Origin: Desulfobulbus sp. Tol-SR
GTDB taxonomy: Bacteria > Desulfobacterota > Desulfobulbia > Desulfobulbales > Desulfocapsaceae
Direction of reading: 5' to 3'
Length of the DNA stretch: 43,714 nucleotides
NCBI GenBank assembly: GCA_000769715.1
Contig: JROS01000052.1
Coordinates: 1 to 43,714 of the forward strand
A program made the translations under genes and the position numbers. Positions 8,325 to 14,838 of the stretch are shown piece by piece. The notes below the pieces were generated by a model. That model had not been told where the DNA came from, made no database searches, and was given only the letters and a program-made list of their open reading frames with translations. Each line of letters begins with the position of its first letter. Position 1 is the stretch's first letter.

Positions 8325-8766
8325 CCCGTTTCGCCCCTGCCGGTTCCTTCCACCGCGCCAGGGCCGCCAGTTCCTTTTCAATCAAATGCACCTCGCCGGC
8401 GGTGGCCCGCCGTTTTTCGACGCTGTAGAGGGAGGCATCGGCGAGGTGGCCGCTCTTTTTGAAGACCACGATTTCATAACGGTCGGGTTCCTGAAGCAGG
8501 TCCTCGACCCACAAGACCTTCTCGATATCGAGGGAAAACCGGCGGCATATCTCACGGGCGAATTTTTCCGGGTGGGCCGAGATCGACAGCCCGTCTCCCG
8601 TTCTGGCATAAACGCAGAGAAACGGTTTGAGGTGGCGAACCCGTCCCTTGTCTCCATCGGGCAAGGCCACGATCTTCAGATCATAGGTCCCGGGAAACCA
8701 GGCGATGGGATCATGGTCGTCATGTTTTTTGCCATCCCAGCTGAACTTGCCGTCAAAGATCTTCAT
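8317..8766 (-). CDS. Hypothetical protein (149 aa) downstream of CODH
   Basis: I do not recognise this protein. Start chosen at ATG 8766 (MKIFDGKFSWDGKKHDDHDP), because the frame upstream runs into the terminator hairpin of the CODH gene; ATG 8805, at the very end of that hairpin's U-tract, is the alternative. It is soluble, with mixed alpha and beta character. Features are an Asp/His-rich N-terminus (KKHDDHDPIAWFPGTYDLKI), a central segment VRHLKPFLCVYARTGDGLSI, and a helical C-terminus (GEVHLIEKELAALARW). The single cysteine and the His/Asp cluster near the N-terminus are the only possible metal ligands seen. First of three coupled genes followed by DUF3786. No strong ribosome-binding site precedes 8766. 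Confidence 0.6.
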   Translation of the reverse strand: MKIFDGKFSWDGKKHDDHDPIAWFPGTYDLKIVALPDGDKGRVRHLKPFLCVYARTGDGLSISAHPEKFAREICRRFSLDIEKVLWVEDLLQEPDRYEIVVFKKSGHLADASLYSVEKRRATAGEVHLIEKELAALARWKEPAGAKRDG

Positions 8767-8803
8767 GGTTGTAATGTATTGCAGCCGTAGCGAGAAATCC
8801 AGC

Positions 8804-8868
8804 ATAAAGAAAGGCCGTTCGCCGGCGGCCCGGGCCGTGGCGAGCCCGGGCGAGCCGAGGAACGGCCT
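8804..8868 (-). terminator. Rho-independent terminator of the second CODH gene
   Basis: Inverted repeat with nine-base outer arms (AGGCCGTTC at 8812-8820 and its complement at 8860-8868). A second GC-rich stem (CCCGGGC/GCCCGGG) sits inside, and on the minus strand the stem is followed by TTCTTTAT. It begins 16 bases after the stop codon of the 8885-10783 gene, so it ends that transcript. The strength of the stem suggests that the small genes beyond it are read through at a low level or have their own promoter. Confidence 0.8.
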
Positions 8869-8884
8869 CAATCAGCCCGATCGA

Positions 8885-10783
8885 TCAGGCCATGGCGTCA
8901 AGGACACGCCGGTCAGCCATATCCATCAGGACCCTCTCCCTCGCCTTGTCGATCCCGAGGGCATGACGTTTCTTGTCGATGTGAGCGATCATCAGCCGGG
9001 CCATCTCCAACGGGTCGTCGGCGAAGCCCCACTTGCCGAAGCCCTTGGTCTCGAGTTCCTCGAACAGGTGCTTCTCGAACTTGGTGCCGTTGGTCATCGG
9101 GAAGGTGTGGCCGAATATGGTATATATCCCCGAGGCCACGAAATACTGGCCGATCGCGATGGCCTTTTCACTCATCCATTCCGGGGCGCAGCCGGCCGCC
9201 GGCAGATCGGCGATCGAATCGCCCAGACCGCCGGTCCGCACCATTTCCGAGGTGGCGATGAGGATCCGGCTATTGTCGACACAGGAACCGAGCCCCAAAA
9301 CCGGCGGCATCCCGACCGTTTCGCAGACCTCGGCCAGACCGGGCCCGGCCAATGCCGCGGCCCCCGGCCCGGTAAGTCCGGCCTTGGCCAGGGCGAGCTG
9401 CGAGCAGCCGGTCTGCAGGACCAGGACATCGTTGCGGATCAGTTCCTTGACCAGTTCGACGTGAGAGAAATCCTGTTTCGAGCGGGGATTGGTGCAACCC
9501 ACCACCCCGGCCACCCCACGGATACGACCGTTGATAATGTTGTCGTTGAGCGGCTTGTAGCTGCCCCTAAACGATCCGCCCAGCATGTAATTGATATACT
9601 CATAACTGAAGCCGTGGACCCCGCGTCCGGTTATTCGTGGAATCTGGATTGTTTTGCCGCGGGTCTTGAAGCGGGTGATGGCCTTGATGACGATCTCTTC
9701 CGTGCATTTGAGCGGCTCATGCTCATCGAGCTGGATATGCAGGGCGCCCTCGATTTTCGCCCGATAATTGGTGGTGATGAAGGGGGTGTCATAACAGTCG
9801 GCGACCCGTTTCATATCCTGTTTGATGCACTGGACATCGACGCACATCGCATCGACGGCCCCGGTGACCAGGACGGCCTCGGTCGAGGAAAAGTTACCGG
9901 CATGGGGCAGACCGTGCCGTGACAGGGCATCGAGACCGGAGCAGCACATGCCGATCAGATTGATCCCCTTCGCCCCGGCATCGATCGCCATCTGTTTGAG
10001 TTCCGGATCGGCGGCGGAGATGATCATCGCCTCGAGGAGAATGGGTTCGTGCCCGTGGACGATGATGTTGACCTTGTCCTCCTTGAGAACACCCATCCCC
10101 ACCTCGACCTCGACCGGTGTCGGCGTCCCGAACAGGATGTCGGTGATGTCGGTCGAGACCATCGAGCCGCCCCAGCCATCGGCCAGAGCCGTCCGCGAAA
10201 TCTGCTTGGTCAGGTTCTCGTAATCCTGGTCGACGCCGATGGCGGTCCGGTGCATCATTTCCATGATCTCCCGCATTGCACCGCGCGGCACGATCCCTTC
10301 CTTGCGCCACAACTCCAGGGTCTTCGGCGGAACCCTTTTCATCATCGGGATCTCGCCATCGACCTGGGTATAGGTCTTCTCCAGTTCAGTATAGAGATCG
10401 AGGGCAATCTCCTTCAATTCCCGCCCCTCGGTGACGATGTCGAGTGCCTTGGCCACCTCCAGCAATTTTAACGGATCCTGAATCTTGAATTCCGTGTTCT
10501 TGCCGTTGACGACGTCACGAAAAAGCTCCAGCATCCCCATGCCGTGATCGGTGTGCGCTGCCGTTCCGGCAGCGACCATCCTCCCGAAATTCCTGGCCAC
10601 AATGGTATCGATGGTGGCGCCGCATACTCCCACACGGTCATAGGGGGAATTAACATTCATCCGGCAGGGACCCATTGAACAGTGCTTGCAGCAGGCCGAC
10701 TCGGAACCGATCGGACATGGCTTCATGTTGCTGGCCCGGTCGAAGAATAATTCCACCCCATCCTTCCGGGCTTTGGTGATCAT
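8885..10783 (-). CDS. cooS: Ni-dependent carbon monoxide dehydrogenase catalytic subunit, second copy (632 aa)
   Basis: Reversibly oxidises CO to CO2 at a NiFe4S4 C-cluster. Visible features: N-terminal B/D-cluster cysteines (CPIGSESACCKHCSMGPC), the acid-base histidine region AAHTDHG, the C-cluster histidine in HGHEPILLE, and cysteines in GMCCSG, VDVQC, VVGCTN, QTGCSQ and LGSCVDNSR. The lysine in MSEKAIAIGQYFV is also present. All expected ligands appear present. It resembles the acsA product of this window closely, including the C-terminal IDKKR...LGIDKAR...VLMDMADR. The ATG used here has no good ribosome-binding site. Upstream in the same frame is an ATG with a strong site (10846) followed ten codons later by TAA, and the codons between that stop and this ATG still look like CODH N-terminus. 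So the gene may be damaged, or it may start by reinitiation. Confidence 0.9.
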   Translation of the reverse strand: MITKARKDGVELFFDRASNMKPCPIGSESACCKHCSMGPCRMNVNSPYDRVGVCGATIDTIVARNFGRMVAAGTAAHTDHGMGMLELFRDVVNGKNTEFKIQDPLKLLEVAKALDIVTEGRELKEIALDLYTELEKTYTQVDGEIPMMKRVPPKTLELWRKEGIVPRGAMREIMEMMHRTAIGVDQDYENLTKQISRTALADGWGGSMVSTDITDILFGTPTPVEVEVGMGVLKEDKVNIIVHGHEPILLEAMIISAADPELKQMAIDAGAKGINLIGMCCSGLDALSRHGLPHAGNFSSTEAVLVTGAVDAMCVDVQCIKQDMKRVADCYDTPFITTNYRAKIEGALHIQLDEHEPLKCTEEIVIKAITRFKTRGKTIQIPRITGRGVHGFSYEYINYMLGGSFRGSYKPLNDNIINGRIRGVAGVVGCTNPRSKQDFSHVELVKELIRNDVLVLQTGCSQLALAKAGLTGPGAAALAGPGLAEVCETVGMPPVLGLGSCVDNSRILIATSEMVRTGGLGDSIADLPAAGCAPEWMSEKAIAIGQYFVASGIYTIFGHTFPMTNGTKFEKHLFEELETKGFGKWGFADDPLEMARLMIAHIDKKRHALGIDKARERVLMDMADRRVLDAMA

Positions 10784-10813
10784 CTGTGCTGTCGCATCGC
10801 AGGTTGTAAGATC

Positions 10814-10846
10814 TTAAACCCTTATGAGTTCCTGTAATTTGGCCAT
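10814..10846 (-). other. Ten-codon leader frame ending in TAA, in frame with cooS
   Basis: Reads MAKLQELIRV then TAA. AGGAG sits seven bases before its ATG, far better than anything before the ATG at 10783. The frame then continues as DLTTCDATAQ directly into the CODH start MITKARKDG. The segment ATAQM-TKAR aligns by eye with STQEMIRRAH of the acsA product, so this looks like the natural N-terminus broken by one ochre codon. It may instead act as a leader peptide with translation restarting 30 bases downstream of its stop codon. Confidence 0.55.
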
Positions 10847-10988
10847 GGCACTTCTCCTGGTCTGATATGAAAAAGAGACACCCGCGTGGCTTCCCCTCCG
10901 GCAATGGGTGCATCACGACGGCGCGATCCCGCCTCTATGCCAAGTATGCAAACGGCTGGCGGTAACATTGAGAATAATTCCCAACCTA

Positions 10989-11016
10989 ATGATACACTAC
11001 GATGTAGTATTGTCAA
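10989..11016 (-). promoter_or_regulatory. Sigma-70-type promoter with operator-like repeat for cooS
   Basis: On the minus strand there is a consensus -35 TTGACA (11011-11016), a 16-base spacer and a -10 TATCAT (10989-10994). The spacer contains an inverted repeat ACTAC-ATC-GTAGT, well placed for a repressor to cover the promoter. The repeat is not the CooA half-site pattern (TGTCG/CGACA) nor an FNR, HcpR or Rex box as I know them. The predicted start is about 140 bases upstream of the ribosome-binding-site-linked ATG at 10846, leaving a leader with room for further control. Confidence 0.65.
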
Positions 11017-11110
11017 GCCGCCACGGAAAAATCACGACGAATCTTTTTGAACTGCAGGATGCCGGGATGGGCGATGATATGGAGATTTAAAGAAAAGGGG
11101 GGAGTACAAG

Positions 11111-11142
11111 GACGGGAGACAAGCTCCCGTCTTTTATCTTTT
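11111..11142 (+). terminator. Hairpin with plus-strand U-tract at the 3' end of cooC
   Basis: Eight-base perfect stem GACGGGAG/CTCCCGTC with a five-base loop. TTTTATCTTTT follows on the plus strand. On the minus strand, in the direction of cooC, it begins three bases after the stop codon and is followed by CTTGTACTCC, a poor U-tract. It is therefore either a weak end for cooC or a stop for antisense transcription. Confidence 0.5.
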
Positions 11143-11913
11143 CAAGGCAAGGAGCCGGTCGACGATGGTGGAAAGTTCGCTCGGGGCGGTATTGAGGTCT
11201 TCGTGCGGCCGCCGTCCTTCCCGGTCGGCGGTAACGATTTCCTGGTCCTCGGGAAGAAACCCGAGGATCTCGAACCCCGGCAGTGACTGGCGGATGAGTT
11301 CCTCGTCCTCCGGCCCACTGACTCGGTTGCCAAGAACGATGATTTTCTTGATGCCGATATCCCGGCCGAGCTTGCGGATTTTTTCGGCGGCGGCGCGGCT
11401 CCTCGCCCCGGGATTGACGACGATGACCAGGGCGTCGACGGACGAGGATGTGGCCCGGCCGAGATGTTCGATTCCGGCCTCCATGTCCATGATGACGATA
11501 TCGTCGCGATAGAGGACCAGATGGGTCATCAGCGCCTTGAGGACCGTGCTCTCCGGACAGATGCAGCCGGAACCGCCGGTCTGGACCGTGCCCATGACCA
11601 GCAGTTTGACCCCGTCGCGCTCCAGCGAGAACCGGTCGGGGATATCGTCGACCTTCGGGTTGAGGGTGAAAAAGCCGCCCATCGTCCCGGGTTTGGCGCC
11701 GGTTCTTTCGGCGATCAGATCGGACAGTTCGGAGACTGGACGGATCGGCTGGTCCTCGGGGATGCCGAGACCGGCAGCGAGGTTGGCAACAGGGTCGGCA
11801 TCGATGGCGATGACCGTGTTGCGGGTATCGGCGGCCAGCGAGCGGGCGAGCAAGGCGGTAACGGTAGTCTTGCCGACCCCGCCCTTGCCGCCGATGGCGA
11901 TTTTCAGGCTCAT
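11134..11913 (-). CDS. cooC: CooC-type nickel-insertion ATPase for CODH (259 aa)
   Basis: MinD/SIMIBI-class P-loop ATPase that loads nickel into CODH (and in AcsF form into acetyl-CoA synthase). Deviant Walker A GGKGGVGKTT at residues 8-17, the IDADP switch region at 37-41, the family's dimer-bridging nickel/zinc pair CIC at C117/C119 (SGCICPES), and the DMEAGIEHLGR segment near 150. AGGAGG lies eight bases before the ATG. Last gene of the acs operon and immediately upstream of the second CODH gene, so it can serve both. No His-rich nickel-storage tail is visible. Confidence 0.93.
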   Translation of the reverse strand: MSLKIAIGGKGGVGKTTVTALLARSLAADTRNTVIAIDADPVANLAAGLGIPEDQPIRPVSELSDLIAERTGAKPGTMGGFFTLNPKVDDIPDRFSLERDGVKLLVMGTVQTGGSGCICPESTVLKALMTHLVLYRDDIVIMDMEAGIEHLGRATSSSVDALVIVVNPGARSRAAAEKIRKLGRDIGIKKIIVLGNRVSGPEDEELIRQSLPGFEILGFLPEDQEIVTADREGRRPHEDLNTAPSELSTIVDRLLALKR

Positions 11914-11973
11914 GGTTGAATTCCTCCTGATCCTTTATGGCGGATCAATATGTACTGCCGGATAATCCGTACA

Positions 11974-12261
11974 TCATTTGATAATATGACCATCCTTATC
12001 GACCATCGCCACCACGAATCCGTTTTTTTCTGCGATTTCTTTCAATTCATCGATATGTACCGCCTGGACCTCATATTTCCGGCCCCTCTCCCGGGGCAGG
12101 GTCAGGAGACAATCAGCCGCATCCTCTCTGGAATTGAAGGCCGGAATAAAATCAACATCCTGTTCCTTGTCGTGCAGGCCGAAAAAATGCTCGCCCGGGC
12201 CCGGATCGCAGACCACGGCATAAATCCAATCAGCCCGATTCTTCTTGTCTTCCATAATCAT
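11974..12261 (-). CDS. Small uncharacterised protein in the acs operon (95 aa)
   Basis: Start at ATG 12261 with GAGAGG five bases upstream; a longer frame would run into the acsE terminator. No family recognised. Begins MIMEDKKNRADWIYAVVCDP, then EHFFGLHDKEQDVDFIPAF, a helix with NSREDAADCLL, and a C-terminal alpha/beta pattern (YEVQAVHIDELKEIAEKNGF, VVAMVDKDGHII). The order of strand, acidic strand, helix and ID-ELKEIAE helix recalls small ferredoxin-like fold proteins of the DUF3110 type, but this is a visual resemblance only. The position between acsE and cooC suggests a role in CODH/ACS maturation or control. Confidence 0.65.
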   Translation of the reverse strand: MIMEDKKNRADWIYAVVCDPGPGEHFFGLHDKEQDVDFIPAFNSREDAADCLLTLPRERGRKYEVQAVHIDELKEIAEKNGFVVAMVDKDGHIIK

Positions 12262-12316
12262 TGTTCCTCTCAGAGCTTTACCCTCACAGTTCGGTGTCTC
12301 GGCCGATCGACGCACA

Positions 12317-12346
12317 AAAGCCCCATCCGCACAGCAATGGGGCTTT
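12317..12346 (-). terminator. Bidirectional hairpin terminator after acsE
   Basis: Ten-base perfect stem AAAGCCCCAT/ATGGGGCTTT with a ten-base loop. On the minus strand it ends in CTTTTGTG, and on the plus strand in CTTTCTTTT. It lies 27 bases past the acsE stop codon. It should end or attenuate the acs transcript before the small gene and cooC. Confidence 0.8.
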
Positions 12347-12372
12347 CTTTTGCGATCTCGAAATCCAAAGGA

Positions 12373-13263
12373 TCAGATTTCGAGATACGAATCGGAGAAC
12401 AGGGTTTCACCCATGATGACCTTGACGGTCTTGACATAGTCGCCCAGTTCCTTCGGCAACGTGCTTGGATCCGGAGCGGCGCCGTCCATCGCCTTGTGGA
12501 CGACGTCGACGATATCCGGCCGCTGGCCCTTGGCCACCGCGGTCAGATTGGTGTCGAGCGGATCGGAAATAACCGATTTCATGCCATAGCGCTCGAGCAT
12601 GATCATGTAGGTGGTGTTGAGGATCGGCCGCAGATGGACCGGCGGCCCATTGGAGATATTCGACAGACCGCAGGTGCTCTTGGCCCCGGGAGCGATGTCC
12701 TCGAGCATCATCTGGAAGTTGAGCAGGCTTACACTCTGGGCCTGCTGGATATTTACCGGGGTGACGATGCCGTCGACCCAGATCTTCTCGTTCGGGATGC
12801 CGGCCTCGTTGGCGGCATAGAGCAGTTCGACGCAGAGCGCGGCCCGCTCGTTCTCGTCCCGCGGCAGCCCATCCGGTCCCCACATCAGGGCCACGATATC
12901 GGCCCCATACTTGGCAGCCATCGGCAGCATGACCGTATACCGCTCGGGACGGGCCATGATCGAGTTGATGATGTGCGGTTTGCTGGCCGGCTTGAGCACC
13001 TTCAGGCCTTCCTCGATCGCGGCGATATTGGAGGTGTCGAGGAGCAGGGGAATTTCCGGCACCACCTCCTGGACCACCTGGCAGACCCACGGCATCAACT
13101 CGTGGCCGTCCTTTTTCGCCGGTCCGAGATTGATGTCGATATAGTCCATGCCCTTCTCCTTCTGCTCGAGAGCTTCGGCCTGAATGGGCTTGGGATCGCG
13201 TTCTTTATAGGCCTTGCCGATCACCTTGGAGATTACATTCAGGCTTTCGCCGAATAGGATCAT
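12373..13263 (-). CDS. acsE: Methyl-THF:corrinoid iron-sulfur protein methyltransferase (296 aa)
   Basis: Transfers the methyl group from methyl-tetrahydrofolate to Co(I) of the corrinoid protein AcsC/AcsD. The chain is a TIM barrel of the pterin-binding (dihydropteroate synthase-like) family. Visible signatures: DYIDINLGPAK near residue 40, LLLDTSN near 74, HIINSI near 97, and GLSNISNGPP near 199, which contains the Asn that positions the pterin. Length is typical. AAAGGAGGAA precedes the ATG. It follows acsC across a 144-base gap containing a hairpin. Confidence 0.93.
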   Translation of the reverse strand: MILFGESLNVISKVIGKAYKERDPKPIQAEALEQKEKGMDYIDINLGPAKKDGHELMPWVCQVVQEVVPEIPLLLDTSNIAAIEEGLKVLKPASKPHIINSIMARPERYTVMLPMAAKYGADIVALMWGPDGLPRDENERAALCVELLYAANEAGIPNEKIWVDGIVTPVNIQQAQSVSLLNFQMMLEDIAPGAKSTCGLSNISNGPPVHLRPILNTTYMIMLERYGMKSVISDPLDTNLTAVAKGQRPDIVDVVHKAMDGAAPDPSTLPKELGDYVKTVKVIMGETLFSDSYLEI

Positions 13264-13323
13264 AGTCTTCCTCCTTTACCGAATTGAATAAAAAAAATCG
13301 TTTTCTTGGAGCCGGAAACATTG

Positions 13324-13361
13324 CAGAGACCACCGGGAATGCAGATTGCCAGTGGTCTCTG
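13324..13361 (-). other. Intercistronic hairpin between acsC and acsE
   Basis: Ten-base perfect stem CAGAGACCAC/GTGGTCTCTG with an 18-base loop, 47 bases after the acsC stop. No U-tract follows on the minus strand (CAATGTTTCC), so it looks more like an mRNA-stability or processing element than a terminator. Confidence 0.6.
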
Positions 13362-13407
13362 TATTATGCTGTAAATACAATATAAACATCAAACAAAAAC
13401 TGCCTGC

Positions 13408-14751
13408 CTACTGTCTGGCCTTGAGGAACCCGGCGATATGGGCTGCCTCGCGCGGGCCGACGGTGACGGTCCAGCCGCTCAGTTCTTCCTCGACGTCTCC
13501 GGCAATGGCCGCCGCATACCCGGGAATGATGAGTTCGCGGGTCTTGACCTTGTCGGCGATGCCGCTTTTCTTGACGAAGGCGCCGACATCATCGCCGCCG
13601 AATTTGCCGGCAGCCCAGGCGGTGAGTACCGAAAGCCCTTCCGAATCCTTGATCAGAAGCCACGCCGGAACACGACTGGCCTCGATCTCTCCGGATACGA
13701 TGAAGTAGGTCAGAGCGAAGTTGGTCGTCACCAGCACCGGCGAGTTCTCATCCGGATTGCCGATTTCGAAGATGCCCTCGGTAACCGTCATCGGCCGCTG
13801 CGGGTCGGTGAAGATATTGAGCCGTTCCAGGAGCAGCGGGAACATCACCTCGGTCGTCAGGTCGGACAGGACGACGATGCTGCCGTATTTGGCGATGAAC
13901 ATGGCCGCGATGAGCCCTTCCATCTCAAGATTCGAGGCCATCTCGCAGGGGAAGACGATGGTCGGGAAGCCGACCGATCGATTGCCGTCTTTGAGGGCCG
14001 AACGTCGCATGCCGACCAGATCGGCCAGGGCCGGCTTCAGATCCCTCGCGCCGCTGTCGATGACCAGATCCTTCAGTCCCATCGCCGTCAGTTTCTCGGT
14101 GAGGGCGATAACGCCGTCAATCGAATCGGCCTTGACCGCCAGGGGCAGATCATTGTCCTTGGCGAGTTTGCCCATCGCATCGGCATTGGCCTCGGTGGCG
14201 GCATAGAGCAGCGGCCGTTTGAACCCGCAGGCCTCGACCGCAGCAGCCATCACCGCGGCATCCTCGGTCATCAGCACCAGGTTGAATTCCGAGGTCTCGG
14301 CAACCTGTTTGGCCAGCGCCGCAAAGGCGGCCTTGTCGCCGTTGACATCCTTCAAAGCGACCAGTTCCGGCCGCAGGTTGAGGCCGACGCGCTCGAACTG
14401 GATTGCGTTCCAGACCTTGAGTTTGGCCTCGGCATCGGCGGCAGAGGTGTCCGAGGGCAACAGGCCGGCGAAGGCGGTAGGATTGAAAAAGGTCTTCTCG
14501 TGACGATAGAGCACCGTCTCGCCGCCGACCGTCAACTTACGCACACCCTTGCCGATCACCACCGGTCGAATCGGCGGTGCGGCGGCTTCGGCCAGTTGTT
14601 CCCTGGCCTCATCCGATACGTACGGGCAGGAGTCGAGTTCCGCCTTGCTCGAAGCAAGGTTCATCGCAAAGGCCAGACAGGTCGGGACACCGCATTCCTT
14701 GCAGTTGGTCTTGGGCAGAAGTTTGAATATCTGTATACCTGTTAACGCCAT
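13408..14751 (-). CDS. acsC: Corrinoid iron-sulfur protein large subunit (447 aa)
   Basis: Large (gamma) subunit of CFeSP, which carries the methyl group between methyl-THF and acetyl-CoA synthase. The N-terminal [4Fe-4S] domain has C17-x2-C20-x4-C25-x16-C42 (TNCKECGVPTCLAFA...SCPY), the exact spacing expected. A TIM-barrel region and a C-terminal corrinoid-binding domain with TNFALTYF...GEIEASRVPAWLLIKDSEGLSV follow. Full length. Follows acsB by 87 bases containing an 11-base-pair hairpin. The small subunit, acsD, is three genes upstream rather than adjacent. Confidence 0.95.
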   Translation of the reverse strand: MALTGIQIFKLLPKTNCKECGVPTCLAFAMNLASSKAELDSCPYVSDEAREQLAEAAAPPIRPVVIGKGVRKLTVGGETVLYRHEKTFFNPTAFAGLLPSDTSAADAEAKLKVWNAIQFERVGLNLRPELVALKDVNGDKAAFAALAKQVAETSEFNLVLMTEDAAVMAAAVEACGFKRPLLYAATEANADAMGKLAKDNDLPLAVKADSIDGVIALTEKLTAMGLKDLVIDSGARDLKPALADLVGMRRSALKDGNRSVGFPTIVFPCEMASNLEMEGLIAAMFIAKYGSIVVLSDLTTEVMFPLLLERLNIFTDPQRPMTVTEGIFEIGNPDENSPVLVTTNFALTYFIVSGEIEASRVPAWLLIKDSEGLSVLTAWAAGKFGGDDVGAFVKKSGIADKVKTRELIIPGYAAAIAGDVEEELSGWTVTVGPREAAHIAGFLKARQ

Positions 14752-14795
14752 TTCTATAATCTCCTTATATGTGTTCGGAGCAGTCGCTATCGTGC

Positions 14796-14823
14796 CCGGC
14801 CGGATGATAATGCATCCGGCCGG
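14796..14823 (-). other. Intercistronic hairpin between acsB and acsC
   Basis: Eleven-base perfect stem CCGGCCGGATG/CATCCGGCCGG with a six-base loop, 16 bases after the acsB stop. No U-tract follows on the minus strand. It probably protects the acsB 3' end or sets different amounts of AcsB and AcsC. Confidence 0.6.
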
Positions 14824-14838
14824 ACCTTCTCTATCTGA

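Noticed and set aside
10814-10816. Reading the TAA in the CODH leader as a recoded amino acid
   Set aside because: UAA is not used for selenocysteine (UGA) or pyrrolysine (UAG); damage, a leader peptide or reinitiation are the reasonable options.
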